This document shows, one piece after another, positions 1 to 8,555 of a DNA stretch of 64,000 nt. This stretch comes from Gilliamella sp. Lep-s35. Its GTDB lineage: Bacteria > Pseudomonadota > Gammaproteobacteria > Enterobacterales > Orbaceae. A program made the translations under genes and the position numbers. Under the pieces are notes generated by a model. It worked only from the letters and a program-made list of their open reading frames with translations. It did not search any database and was not told the origin of the DNA. The stretch covers positions 78,012 to 142,011 of the forward strand of contig NZ_WTEX01000005.1 in NCBI RefSeq assembly GCF_009795845.1, given 5' to 3'. How positions within the stretch are numbered: position 1 is the stretch's first letter; each line of letters opens with the position of its first letter.

Positions 1-341
1 ATAGAAAATGACAAATAATAAGGCGATATTGTAGCTGCTTTTTGATGGGTATTGATATTTACAACTTTTGCTTTAACCACTAACGTTTTATCAATATAAG
101 GTGAAATATTGGTTAAATATTGCTTAGAATAAGCAACAGACCATAAAAAACTTAAACCAAATACAACAATAATAGATAAATTAAAGCGAAATTTAACTGG
201 AACAACCAACATCAAAACAAGCAAAATAACAGCAATGAAATACCACTGAAGATCAGATAATAGATGTGGTAAAAACAGTAATGGTAAACACCCCAACGAA
301 AACATGATAGCTAATAAATCAAGAGAATAAGATTGTCGCAT
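1..341 (-). CDS. comEC: ComEC/Rec2-family DNA uptake channel, N-terminal part (runs off the left edge)
   Basis: The frame opens with ATG at 341 on the minus strand and stays open to the window edge, giving about 113 residues. The start reads MRQSYSLDLLAIMFSLG and is followed by hydrophobic segments at about residues 10-25, 34-50 and 55-70. The pattern of FPLL/LPLL near residue 20, a VPVK motif near 50 and W..AYSKQ near 75 parallels the N-terminus of E. coli YcaI (ComEC). After the membrane segments comes the beginning of a soluble DUF4131-like domain. ComEC proteins carry single-stranded DNA across the inner membrane during natural transformation. In E. coli this gene precedes msbA-lpxK, so a canonical msbA may lie just outside the window. 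The identification rests on remembered family sequence. Confidence 0.75.
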   Translation of the reverse strand, partial: MRQSYSLDLLAIMFSLGCLPLLFLPHLLSDLQWYFIAVILLVLMLVVPVKFRFNLSIIVVFGLSFLWSVAYSKQYLTNISPYIDKTLVVKAKVVNINTHQKAATISPYYLSFS

Positions 342-630
342 TAGAGCCTAACATATTTATTTTATATAAATAATCAGCTTATCAGTTGATATCATAAAAA
401 AAGAATTTTATTTGAATTTTTCGATCTAGCTTCCAATTTTATTATTAACCTAGAAAAAGTTTATAGTATTAGTATGCACGATTTTAGGTGAGTGATATTT
501 GATCAACATTTTACTTTTCTATGTTATATTGAAGATTCCTCTTAACCTATCTATGTATGATTTATTAATATTTTTATGTATTTTGGGGTAAGTGGGTAAG
601 ATAAATAATACTTTTATTAGGAGGTGCAAA

Positions 631-2334
631 ATGTTCTATCTTAAACGTAAGTTGATAAATTATTGCTACTTTATTGTATTTTTACTGATAAGCCAACAAG
701 TACTTGCTGTTGAAAACATAAAACAAAAATTAAAAGCTAGTGCAGTTGCTTCGCCCGATTATTATGGTGCAATCGCTGCACAAGAAATATTGAAAAAAGG
801 GGGCAATGCGGCTGATGCAGCAGTTGCTACCGCCTTTGCGCTTGCTGTGACTTATCCTGAAGCGGGTAACATTGGTGGCGGCGGTTTTATGACCCTTTGG
901 ATGGACGGTAAGCCTTATTTTATTGATTATCGTGAAGTTGCACCAAGTAAAGCTGATAAAGATATGTATCTTGATGAACATAAAAATGTGATCCCTAATT
1001 TAAGTTTATATTCTCACAAAGCATCGGGTGTTCCTGGAACTGTTGCTGGTATGTGGGCTGTGCATCAACGTTTTGGTAAATTATCTTGGAAAGAGGTTAT
1101 GGCTCCTGCTATTTATTTTGCCAATGAAGGATTTACTGTAGATAAACAGCTAGTTAAACGTTATCAAGAAACATTAGAGGTGGCGCCTGCTAATGGTTAC
1201 TTTAAGCAATACTTTGGTACTATGCAAGCAGGAAAGGTATTTAAACAACCTGAACTTGGCAAAGTATTAGAGCGTATTGCAAATCAAGGTAGTGACGGCT
1301 TTTATAAAGGCGAAACAGCTAAATTAATCGCCCAGCAAATGAAAGAAAATGATGGACTAATTAGCGAAAGTGATCTGGCCAATTATCAAGCTAAATGGCG
1401 AGATCCTTTAATTGCTAACTGGCATGATATGCAGATTGTTACTGCTCCACCGCCAAGCTCAGGAGGTGTTGGTTTAATTCAATTATTATTAATGAAACAA
1501 TATTTAGCGAATGATTTCAAAGAGGTAAAAGTAAATTCAGCGCAATATATTCACTTGTTAGCAGAAATAGAAAAACGTGTTTTTGCCGATCGAGCCGAAT
1601 ATATGGGAGATCCTGATTTTATCTCTGTACCTGTCACTGAATTGATTGATACTAATTATTTAGCGCAGAGAGCGAAACAAGTTAATCCAAAAGCGATTTC
1701 TGTTACTGAACAAGTTAAACCGGGTTTAGATAATAATCGTGAAAAATTACAGACAACCCATTTTTCGATTTTGGATAAATGGGGTAATGCAGTGTCAAAT
1801 ACTTATACACTTAATGGTTGGTTTGGCTCCGCGGTTGTCGTAAAAGGAACAGGCATTATATTGAATAATGAAATGGATGATTTTAGTAGTAAACCAGGCG
1901 TGGCGAATCAATTTGGCGTGATTGGTAAAGATGCCAATGCGATCGAGCCTAATAAACGTCCGTTATCTTCAATGACGCCAAGTATTTTTATTAAAAATAA
2001 CGATGTGGCTATGGTTATTGGTACACCGGGCGGCTCAAGAATTTTTACATCAATATTCCAAGTTGTCACTAATGTTTTTGATAATCATATGTCATTAAAA
2101 GCGGCAATGGATGCTCCGCGTTATCATCACCAACTATTACCGGCGAATCTTATTTTTATTGAACGTTTTCAAAATAAAGTACCCGAGGCGTTAAAAGACA
2201 AACTTAAACAGATGGGCTATCATTTTAAACAACAATATTTTAGTGGTGATATTCAAGCTATAAAAATAACTGATAATAAACCCGAAGCTGTATCAGATAT
2301 TCGAGGTCGAGGTAAATCAATCATTGTAAAATAA
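631..2334 (+). CDS. ggt: Gamma-glutamyltransferase (periplasmic)
   Basis: This enzyme cleaves or transfers the gamma-glutamyl group of glutathione and related peptides in the periplasm. I chose ATG 631 because AGGAGG at 619-624 sits six bases upstream. An in-frame GTG at 592 has no such site and would put extra residues before the signal peptide. Residues 1-27 form a Sec signal peptide ending QQVLA. The autoprocessing nucleophile is Thr375 in TTHFSILD, at the start of the small subunit. The conserved NKRPLSSMTPS and GTPGGSRI segments follow. At 567 residues the length is normal for the family. The gene stands alone between comEC (divergent) and rplI (convergent) and ends at a shared terminator. 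Confidence 0.95.
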   Translation: MFYLKRKLINYCYFIVFLLISQQVLAVENIKQKLKASAVASPDYYGAIAAQEILKKGGNAADAAVATAFALAVTYPEAGNIGGGGFMTLWMDGKPYFIDYREVAPSKADKDMYLDEHKNVIPNLSLYSHKASGVPGTVAGMWAVHQRFGKLSWKEVMAPAIYFANEGFTVDKQLVKRYQETLEVAPANGYFKQYFGTMQAGKVFKQPELGKVLERIANQGSDGFYKGETAKLIAQQMKENDGLISESDLANYQAKWRDPLIANWHDMQIVTAPPPSSGGVGLIQLLLMKQYLANDFKEVKVNSAQYIHLLAEIEKRVFADRAEYMGDPDFISVPVTELIDTNYLAQRAKQVNPKAISVTEQVKPGLDNNREKLQTTHFSILDKWGNAVSNTYTLNGWFGSAVVVKGTGIILNNEMDDFSSKPGVANQFGVIGKDANAIEPNKRPLSSMTPSIFIKNNDVAMVIGTPGGSRIFTSIFQVVTNVFDNHMSLKAAMDAPRYHHQLLPANLIFIERFQNKVPEALKDKLKQMGYHFKQQYFSGDIQAIKITDNKPEAVSDIRGRGKSIIVK

Positions 2335-2340
2335 ATAATA

Positions 2341-2369
2341 AAAAACCCGTCACTTGAACGGGTTTTTTT
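2341..2369. terminator. Bidirectional rho-independent terminator between ggt and rplI
   Basis: ACCCGT and ACGGGT form a hairpin with a short CACTTGA-type loop. It is flanked by A residues on the left and seven T on the right, so it can end transcription from both sides. It lies 7 bases after ggt and just past the rplI stop codon. Confidence 0.85.
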
Positions 2370-2387
2370 GTATTTATTGTTGGATGA

Positions 2388-2837
2388 TTATTCAGGAATA
2401 ATATCAACAATAACTTTAGCAAATGCTTCGCTGTGTACTTGGAATAACACTTCGTGTTCACCAGTAGTACGTAATACACCATTTGGCAGGCGAACTTCGC
2501 TTTTTGATACTTGAATACCACGCGCTTTAACTGCATCAGCGATATCGCGAGTACCGATTGAACCAAATAATTTACCTTCATCACCAGCTTTAGAAGTAAT
2601 AGTTACTTTACCAAGTGCATTGATTTGAGCAACGCGTTCTTCAGCTGCTTTTAAAGTTTCAGCAAGTTTTGCTTCTAGTTCAGCACGACGGGCTTCAAAG
2701 AATTCGATGTTCTTTTTAGTCGCTGCTACTGCTTTACCTTGTGGAATCAGAAAGTTACGCGCATAACCCGCTTTAACATTAACTTGATCACCTAAGCTGC
2801 CTAAATTAGCAACTTTGTCGAGTAAAATAATTTGCAT
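2388..2837 (-). CDS. rplI: 50S ribosomal protein bL9
   Basis: The 149-residue product has the length of E. coli L9. It starts with the conserved [13 protein letters not shown], and the N-terminal rRNA-binding domain contains [14 protein letters not shown] long charged linker helix (about residues 40-75) and the C-terminal domain follow. L9 binds domain V of 23S rRNA and helps maintain reading-frame fidelity. It is the last gene of the minus-strand operon rpsF-priB-rpsR-rplI and lies 22 bases after rpsR. Confidence 0.97.
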   Translation of the reverse strand: MQIILLDKVANLGSLGDQVNVKAGYARNFLIPQGKAVAATKKNIEFFEARRAELEAKLAETLKAAEERVAQINALGKVTITSKAGDEGKLFGSIGTRDIADAVKARGIQVSKSEVRLPNGVLRTTGEHEVLFQVHSEAFAKVIVDIIPE

Positions 2838-2859
2838 TATATGTTCCCTCTGTTGCTAA

Positions 2860-3087
2860 TTACTGATGGTTGTCAGTGTATGGTAATAATGCCAAGTAAC
2901 GAGCGCGTTTAATTGCGCGAGCTAGTTGACGTTGGTATTTTGCGCTAGTACCTGTAATACGGCTTGGTACAATTTTACCACTTTCTGTGATATAGCTTTT
3001 TAATAAAGAAACATCTTTATAATCAATTTCTTTAACGCCTTCTGCAGTAAAACGGCAGAATTTGCGACGACGGAAATAACGTGCCAT
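2860..3087 (-). CDS. rpsR: 30S ribosomal protein bS18
   Basis: The 75-residue product matches the standard S18 length. It begins [14 protein letters not shown] and holds the conserved block [21 protein letters not shown]18 forms a heterodimer with S6 on the small-subunit platform. The gene lies between priB (4 bases upstream) and rplI in the usual order. Confidence 0.97.
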   Translation of the reverse strand: MARYFRRRKFCRFTAEGVKEIDYKDVSLLKSYITESGKIVPSRITGTSAKYQRQLARAIKRARYLALLPYTDNHQ

Positions 3088-3091
3088 TTGG

Positions 3092-3400
3092 CTATTCTCC
3101 TAATAGTTTAATTTGGTCAGCATGTAAAACAAGTTGGCTTGTTTTGTTGCGTTTAGTGTGGGTGCTTATAAATCCACTCACTAAAATGTTGCTGCCTTTT
3201 TTTATGTAACTTAACTCATGTTGTCCACTGGCTATGACGGGCATGACGCACCATGCTTGCCTTGTGAGCTCTGCTTCAATTTGCTCAGAAACATGTTCTA
3301 AATAAAACTGGCAGTGTGATATCCCACTTGGACTGACTTTTCGTATCGGTGTTTTGATAACAATACCCGATAACGTTAAACGATTATTCTTCGGAATCAT
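3092..3400 (-). CDS. priB: Primosomal replication protein N (PriB)
   Basis: PriB is a single-stranded-DNA-binding OB-fold protein that works with PriA in replication restart. I chose ATG 3400, giving [12 protein letters not shown] and a 102-residue protein. This aligns with E. coli PriB (104 residues) through LSG, RKVSPSG, HCQF, RQAWC.MPVI and LHA.QI. A longer frame to 3448 adds 16 residues with no family support. The chosen start lies inside the end of rpsF, so the two genes overlap by 17 bases, which suggests translational coupling. In E. coli the two genes are separated by a few bases. Confidence 0.9.
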   Translation of the reverse strand: MIPKNNRLTLSGIVIKTPIRKVSPSGISHCQFYLEHVSEQIEAELTRQAWCVMPVIASGQHELSYIKKGSNILVSGFISTHTKRNKTSQLVLHADQIKLLGE

Positions 3401-3767
3401 CGTCCATGTTTGTTTCGTTAAACTCTTCATCAGAGCTACGACGCTCATCTTTCGCTTTTAACATTGGTGAAGTTTCAGTTACAGCATGTTTAGTACGCAT
3501 AATTAAACTGCGAATTACTGCATCATTAAAACGGAAGTTATCTTCAAGTTCGTTAACCGCTTCTTGAGTTGCTTCAACATTCATTAACACATAATGTGCT
3601 TTGTGCAGTTTTTCGATAGGATAGGCTAATTGGCGACGACCCCAATCTTCTAATCGATGGATTTTGCCACCATCAGTGGTTAACGTACCAGTATAACGTT
3701 CAATCATACCCGGTACTTGTTCACTTTGATCTGGGTGAACCATAAATACTATTTCGTAATGACGCAT
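3384..3767 (-). CDS. rpsF: 30S ribosomal protein bS6
   Basis: The protein starts [19 protein letters not shown] and has the [12 protein letters not shown] core of S6. It is 127 residues long, with an acidic C-terminal tail ending DDDSEE. In E. coli the S6 tail is the target of glutamate addition by RimK, and this tail could serve the same way (inference). S6 pairs with S18, encoded two genes downstream. It is the first gene of the operon, preceded by a strong promoter and a structured leader. Confidence 0.96.
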   Translation of the reverse strand: MRHYEIVFMVHPDQSEQVPGMIERYTGTLTTDGGKIHRLEDWGRRQLAYPIEKLHKAHYVLMNVEATQEAVNELEDNFRFNDAVIRSLIMRTKHAVTETSPMLKAKDERRSSDEEFNETNMDDDSEE

Positions 3768-3797
3768 TATCGCTCCCTACGGATTAATCAGCTTTCT

Positions 3798-3857
3798 GTC
3801 GGGGCAACCGCAACCCATTGAAAGCAAGGAACATGAAAATAGGCGGTTGAAATCGAC
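3798..3857 (-). promoter_or_regulatory. Structured leader hairpin of the rpsF operon (candidate S6:S18 autoregulatory site)
   Basis: On the transcript, GTCG and CAACCGC (from 3857 to 3843) can pair with GCGGTTG and CGAC (3811 to 3798). This gives an 11-bp stem with a small internal loop, a 31-base terminal loop, and a base close to the predicted RNA 5' end. S6:S18 leaders that bind the ribosomal protein dimer are known upstream of rpsF in many bacteria. I assign that role by position only. I have not matched the published covariance model. Confidence 0.5.
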
Positions 3858-3862
3858 GGGGC

Positions 3863-3891
3863 ATTATATATCAAGTTATTGGGTTTGACAA
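3863..3891 (-). promoter_or_regulatory. Sigma-70 promoter of the rpsF-priB-rpsR-rplI operon
   Basis: On the minus strand, TTGTCA (3891-3886) and TATAAT (3868-3863) are separated by exactly 17 bases. The -10 is perfect and the -35 has five of six consensus bases. Transcription should start near 3856, about 90 bases before the rpsF ATG. The remaining DNA up to hinT (3892-4183) contains no gene I can support. Confidence 0.8.
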
Positions 3892-4183
3892 ATGAATATG
3901 GCAAGATTCTTTGTAAGACAGTGTCACTTTTAGTTGATAGGAAGTATCTGTTTTTATGACTGTTTTTTATGAAATTTTTTTGAAAAAGCGTCAAAAAAAG
4001 CAGGAAAAACTTTAATAAAATCAATCCCTTTTCTGACCGATTTTTGTGGTTGTAAAAATGCATTGTAAAATGTAACGATTTCTATACATTTTTGTTAGTA
4101 AAATATGATATGCTTTCGCGCAATAGAATTGTTATTAATAGATGTTTGTATAACTATATAAGTAAGATAAGAGGAAAGGTTTG

Positions 4184-4531
4184 ATGGCTCAGGAAACTAT
4201 TTTTAGTAAAATTATTCGACAAGAAATCCCCGCTGATATTGTTTTTCAGGACGATAAGGTGACAGCATTTCGTGATATTTCTCCTCAAGCGCCGACTCAT
4301 GTGTTGATTATCCCAAATAAACTAATTCCAACCGTTAATGATATTCAAGAAGAAGATGAAGCTGTTATTGGGCATATGATGGTAGTTGCTGCTAAAATTG
4401 CCAAGCAAGAAGGTATTGATGAAAGCGGTTATCGTTTAATTATGAATTGTAATAAAGATGCAGGACAAGAGGTTTTCCATCTTCATATGCATTTATTAGG
4501 TGGTAAAAATTTAGGTAGATTAATAGGTTAA
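4184..4531 (+). CDS. hinT: Histidine triad nucleotide-binding protein HinT
   Basis: HinT is a purine nucleoside phosphoramidase of the HIT superfamily. The catalytic HxHxH motif is at His99-His101-His103 (HLHMHLLGG), near the C-terminus as expected. The start is [10 protein letters not shown] at 4184, preceded by GAGGAAAGG. A TTG three bases earlier would only add one residue. The length of 115 residues is close to E. coli HinT (119). It heads a plus-strand run hinT-lpoB-nagZ-tyrR and resembles the E. coli hinT-ycfL-lpoB-thiK-nagZ block, with ycfL and thiK missing. Confidence 0.95.
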   Translation: MAQETIFSKIIRQEIPADIVFQDDKVTAFRDISPQAPTHVLIIPNKLIPTVNDIQEEDEAVIGHMMVVAAKIAKQEGIDESGYRLIMNCNKDAGQEVFHLHMHLLGGKNLGRLIG

Positions 4532-4538
4532 TCATGAT

Positions 4539-5189
4539 ATGAAACAGATCAAACGTATATTTGTTGTTAGCTCATTAGCTTTTTTGTTAGCGGGTTGTCA
4601 TCTTCTTGGGAACTCTCAAAAAACCGAAGTAAAACCGCCTGTTGATGCTAATCAACCTGATGGTACTGGTGTGATTGAAACACCACCGCAAATTGTTAGG
4701 CAGACTGATTGGCATTCAATATTATCACCATTTATCAGTAAATTAGTGAGTTCGTCATCTTTAGACTCAGATAATAAGTTGATTTTAATTAGCGATATCC
4801 AAAACCGTAGTGGTGATTATCTTGCCAATAATAAAATTGCCGATGCATTACATCAATTAATGCATAAACAAAATACGTTCACTGTAGTTGATCAACAAGC
4901 GATAAGCCAAGCTAAACAATCACTGGGTATTTCGGCTGATGATAAGCTTGTGTCACGAGGTAAGATGATTGGTTTAGCTAAGTCGATGAATGCAAATTAT
5001 GTCCTTTTTACAACAATTTATAAAGTGCCAAGCGAAAGTACTGATGCCGATTTAGCTATGGAATTACTTTCAACGAAAAGTGGCGAAATATTAACTAGAG
5101 TTGCGTCGAAAGATTTTCCAAAACCGTCTGATAGCAATAGTAATGCCAATAGTAATGCACAATCAAAACAAATTGGAGATAATCAATAA
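4539..5189 (+). CDS. lpoB: Outer-membrane lipoprotein LpoB, activator of PBP1b
   Basis: The product has a lipoprotein signal peptide with lipobox LLAGC (Cys20), followed by a proline-rich flexible stretch to about residue 55. The globular domain (about 60-195) contains DIQNRSGDYL and the core of the YcfM/LpoB fold. It ends in an Asn/Ser-rich repeat tail with SNSNANSNAQS. LpoB reaches through the periplasm to stimulate the bifunctional peptidoglycan synthase PBP1b. The stop codon overlaps the nagZ start by one base, which indicates translational coupling. Assignment rests on sequence style plus synteny with nagZ. Confidence 0.88.
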   Translation: MKQIKRIFVVSSLAFLLAGCHLLGNSQKTEVKPPVDANQPDGTGVIETPPQIVRQTDWHSILSPFISKLVSSSSLDSDNKLILISDIQNRSGDYLANNKIADALHQLMHKQNTFTVVDQQAISQAKQSLGISADDKLVSRGKMIGLAKSMNANYVLFTTIYKVPSESTDADLAMELLSTKSGEILTRVASKDFPKPSDSNSNANSNAQSKQIGDNQ

Positions 5190-6232
5190 TGGGGCCGTTG
5201 TTGATTGATGTTGATGGTTTAACATTAACCCAAGACGATAAAAAGTTGTTACAAAATCCATTGGTGGCAGGGGTAATTTTATTTAGCCGAAATTACCAAG
5301 ATCCTATGCAACTATACGAATTAATTAAACAAATTCGAGCAGCTAGCTCACAACGTTTATTAATCTCGGTCGATCATGAGGGCGGGCGAGTTCAGCGATT
5401 TAGAGAGGGGTTTACAGCAATTCCTCCTGCGCAATCGTTTGCGGCACTTAATAACCTAGAGCAAGCAAAGTCCTTGGCTTTTGATGCGGGTTGGGTTCTT
5501 GCTATGGAGTTAATTGCGTTTGATATCGATCTAAGCTATGCCCCTGTTTTAGATTTGGGACATGATTGTCTAGCCATTGGTACACGTTCATTTCATCAAG
5601 ATGTCGATATTGCTTATCAAGTTGCTTCTGCCATGATTGATGGTATGCATGCAGCAGGGATGAAGACAACAGGCAAGCATTTTCCTGGGCATGGGCATGT
5701 GATTGCCGATTCGCATAAAGAAACGCCCGTTGATCATCGTGAAAAATCATTGATTGAACATGATATGCAAATATTTGCTAAGCTTATTGCTGATAAAAAA
5801 CTCGATGCGATTATGCCAGCGCATGTTATTTATCCTGCCTTTAATGATAAACCTGCTAGCGGTTCGCCATATTGGCTTAAAACAGTGCTTCGTGAGCAAT
5901 TACATTTTGATGGTGTAATCTTTTCTGATGATTTATCAATGGAAGGTGCTTCAATAATGGGGAATCACGCTGAGCGTGCCCAAGCTGCATTAGCTGCTGG
6001 TTGTGATCTGCTTTTGGCTTGTAATAATCGGCAAGGAACGATGGCTATTTTAGAGCAGTTAATGGCGTTAGATAAGGTTAGTCCGCTAACATCAGATAAA
6101 GCAAAATGCTTATTAGCTCATACCAAAATCACTTATGATGAATTAATAAAAAATCCTAAGTGGCAAAATCGCCGAGATAATTTAATCAAACTTAATGAGA
6201 AGTGGGCAAATTATGCAAGTAGCCATCATTGA
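5189..6232 (+). CDS. nagZ: Beta-N-acetylhexosaminidase NagZ (peptidoglycan recycling)
   Basis: This GH3 enzyme removes N-acetylglucosamine from anhydro-muropeptides in the cytoplasm. The conserved features are VDHEGGRVQRFR near residue 60, KHFPGHGHV with the catalytic His loop near 160-170, and the nucleophile Asp247 in FSDDLSMEGA. The length of 347 residues matches the short Gram-negative NagZ form. The ATG overlaps the lpoB stop codon. The end overlaps the tyrR start by about 20 bases. Confidence 0.96.
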   Translation: MGPLLIDVDGLTLTQDDKKLLQNPLVAGVILFSRNYQDPMQLYELIKQIRAASSQRLLISVDHEGGRVQRFREGFTAIPPAQSFAALNNLEQAKSLAFDAGWVLAMELIAFDIDLSYAPVLDLGHDCLAIGTRSFHQDVDIAYQVASAMIDGMHAAGMKTTGKHFPGHGHVIADSHKETPVDHREKSLIEHDMQIFAKLIADKKLDAIMPAHVIYPAFNDKPASGSPYWLKTVLREQLHFDGVIFSDDLSMEGASIMGNHAERAQAALAAGCDLLLACNNRQGTMAILEQLMALDKVSPLTSDKAKCLLAHTKITYDELIKNPKWQNRRDNLIKLNEKWANYASSHH

Positions 6233-7454
6233 AATTGATCATAATCAACATCTGATTGCGTATAATGATACTGCTAGGGTATTGTTGGGGCCTAAGGCTT
6301 TGGTATTAAAACAACTTTTTGATTATCAATTGATTTTCAGTTTTGATAATACTGTTAATATTGATAAGCAAGATGATACGATTATTGTTTTAAATTCTCA
6401 GCACTTTTTATTGCAAAAGGTGATGGAATCATCTAAAACAATATTTATTTTACAACCTATTGATTATCTAAAAAAACGCTTATCAAAAATAACCGTAGTG
6501 GCTTGCCATGCTTTTGATATCTTTGCTACCCAAAGCGTGGTTATGCAAAAACTCATTGCACAAGCGAAAGTGTTTTCTATGCAACGTGAACCGTTATTAA
6601 TATCTGGCGAAACAGGTACCGGTAAGGATTTATTGGCTAAAGCTTGTCATCAATATAGTCCCCGTGGCGATCAGGCTTTTTTAGCCTTAAATTGTGCAGC
6701 CATGCCTGATGAAGTCGTTGAAAGTGAGTTATACGGTCATGCTGCAGGTGCTTACCCCGGCGCAATTGAGAGTAAAAAAGGTTTTTTTGAACAAGCCAAT
6801 GGCGGTTCAGTATTGCTTGATGGTATTGATGAGATGTCGTTTCAAATGCAAACTAAGTTATTACGTTTTATCAACGATGGCTATTTTCGTCGTGTGGGGG
6901 ACGATAACGAGGTTTATGTCGATGTTAGAATCATTTGCGCAACAAAGGTTGATTTGGCTGATTTGGTTGAGCAAGGAAAATTTAGAAAAGATCTTTATTA
7001 TAGGCTAAATGTATTAGCGCTTAATCTACCTTCTTTACAAGAACGCAAAGATGATATGACTCAACTTACGGGTATTTTTGTGAATGAATTTGCCAATAAA
7101 CAAGGCATCACACCGCCAGCAGTTGACGATAATGCTATTGATTATTTGAAGAGTTATTCATGGCCGGGTAATGTAAGGCAACTTAAAAATATTCTTTATT
7201 CGGCATTGGCACAATTGAAAACACCTAAACTAACCGCTAAAGATATCGTATTACCAACCTCAACTCCAACGCAATTGTCTTGGACTAACAATATTGAAAA
7301 TAAGACATTAGATCAAATGACTAAACAATTCGAGAAAGAGGTTTTATTAAAACTTTATGACAAATACCCAAGCTCAAGAAAACTTGCCAAAAGATTAGGT
7401 GTATCGCATACGGCGATAGCGAATAAGTTGAGAGATTATGGGATAGGGCGGTGA
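6213..7454 (+). CDS. tyrR: TyrR-type transcriptional regulator, shortened and without ACT domain
   Basis: TyrR controls aromatic amino acid genes. About 413 residues are present against 513 in E. coli. The N-terminal ACT domain is missing, and the protein opens directly with a PAS-like region (about 1-95). The AAA+ domain follows with Walker A GETGTGKD, FEQANGGSVLLDGIDEMS and FRKDLYYRLNVL. The Fis-type C-terminal helix-turn-helix SSRKLAKRLGVSHTAIANKL is almost identical to E. coli. The loop after YGH reads AAGAYPGAIES, so a GAFTGA-like element is present that E. coli TyrR lacks. The start is uncertain: ATG 6213 fits spacing better than ATG 6195. Confidence 0.88.
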   Translation: MQVAIIEIDHNQHLIAYNDTARVLLGPKALVLKQLFDYQLIFSFDNTVNIDKQDDTIIVLNSQHFLLQKVMESSKTIFILQPIDYLKKRLSKITVVACHAFDIFATQSVVMQKLIAQAKVFSMQREPLLISGETGTGKDLLAKACHQYSPRGDQAFLALNCAAMPDEVVESELYGHAAGAYPGAIESKKGFFEQANGGSVLLDGIDEMSFQMQTKLLRFINDGYFRRVGDDNEVYVDVRIICATKVDLADLVEQGKFRKDLYYRLNVLALNLPSLQERKDDMTQLTGIFVNEFANKQGITPPAVDDNAIDYLKSYSWPGNVRQLKNILYSALAQLKTPKLTAKDIVLPTSTPTQLSWTNNIENKTLDQMTKQFEKEVLLKLYDKYPSSRKLAKRLGVSHTAIANKLRDYGIGR

Positions 7455-7461
7455 ATTTTAT

Positions 7462-7494
7462 ATAAAACAAGCGAGGAATATTTGCTTGTTTTAT
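7462..7494. terminator. Bidirectional terminator after tyrR
   Basis: ATAAAACAAGC and GCTTGTTTTAT form an 11-bp perfect stem with an 11-base loop, and the stem ends supply the A and T runs. It lies between the convergent tyrR and the first glycosyltransferase gene. Confidence 0.75.
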
Positions 7495-7506
7495 ACTCTA
7501 TGAATG

Positions 7507-8541
7507 TTAATTTAGTAAGGCATTTATTTTGTTAGTTATAAAATTAATGTCTTTATTCAATGAAGCTCTTATAAATATCATAATATGTTTTAAAGGTATT
7601 TTGTGCCTCATTCCATAACGCATTATATACAATATATTGCTCAGTTTTTTTGCGTTATTTTTTATAAATAATCGTGTATATATATGCATGTACACTTCTA
7701 TTATAGGTGGTTTTTCTTTATATAAATAATAGATATTGATATTAAAAAGGTAATCAGACCGTAAAAAATTTATATACTGTATTTTTGTGTTTGGTAATAG
7801 ATTACTTTTTTGTATACATTTTGTACACTTATTAATAACCTGAGAAAACAATTCAATATATTGTGTACTTATTTTTTTATTGCTAGTTAATGAGTTAGCT
7901 CTTTTTCTATAATAATATAAAGGCGTTTTTGAGTAATAAGTTAAATTTGTAGATAATAGTACATCTAATGTTATTAAGTGATCTTCGTGATTTCTTCCTT
8001 CAAATCGTAAATTGAGCTTTTCCTTTTTAAAAATATATTTCCAACATGCGCTAGGATATTTTTTATTTTCAACTATATACTTAAATAACTCATTACCCGT
8101 GTTAAATCTGATTAAACTATTGTCATTATTATTAAATTCTAGATTCTCTAATTTTTCAAAGTTTTGGTTTTCAAAATAGAATAACTCAATAGCATTACTC
8201 ATGTTTAAAACTTTTAAAAATGTTGCAAATAAATTAGGATGTAAAATATCATCCGGATCAACAAATTGAATATATTGCCCTGTAGCCTGATTAATTCCAA
8301 CATTTCGAGCTTGACTAACTCCTTGATTATTCTGATATATATATTTTATATAAGAGGATTTTTGAGCGATTTTTTGAATAACATTAGCAGTGTTGTCAGT
8401 AGCACCATCATCTATACATATAATTTCTTTAGGTTGAACAGTTTGTTGAACAATAGAATTGAGACACTGTTCAATGTAATTTTCAACATTATAACAAGGA
8501 ATAATGATAGAAAGGTTAAGTATTAATTTTTCATTTTCCAT
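7507..8541 (-). CDS. Family 2 glycosyltransferase
   Basis: The N-terminal GT-A domain (about residues 8-120) has SIIIPCYNVENYIEQCL, the nucleotide-binding IDDGATDNT and the metal-binding FVDPDD. The C-terminal 200 residues are AT-rich lineage-specific sequence with basic and aromatic patches but no signal peptide. Family 2 enzymes transfer a sugar from a nucleotide donor to a glycan or lipid-linked acceptor on the cytoplasmic face of the inner membrane. Donor and acceptor cannot be told from sequence. It follows the next minus-strand glycosyltransferase by 14 bases, so the two are probably one operon, transcribed away from rmlB. Confidence 0.88.
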   Translation of the reverse strand: MENEKLILNLSIIIPCYNVENYIEQCLNSIVQQTVQPKEIICIDDGATDNTANVIQKIAQKSSYIKYIYQNNQGVSQARNVGINQATGQYIQFVDPDDILHPNLFATFLKVLNMSNAIELFYFENQNFEKLENLEFNNNDNSLIRFNTGNELFKYIVENKKYPSACWKYIFKKEKLNLRFEGRNHEDHLITLDVLLSTNLTYYSKTPLYYYRKRANSLTSNKKISTQYIELFSQVINKCTKCIQKSNLLPNTKIQYINFLRSDYLFNINIYYLYKEKPPIIEVYMHIYTRLFIKNNAKKLSNILYIMRYGMRHKIPLKHIMIFIRASLNKDINFITNKINALLN

Positions 8542-8555
8542 AGTAAAAATATCTT

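Noticed and set aside
3788..4063. Minus-strand open frame of 91 codons upstream of rpsF
   Set aside because: It overlaps the rpsF promoter and leader hairpin, has low-complexity Phe/Leu/Asn content and no family resemblance.
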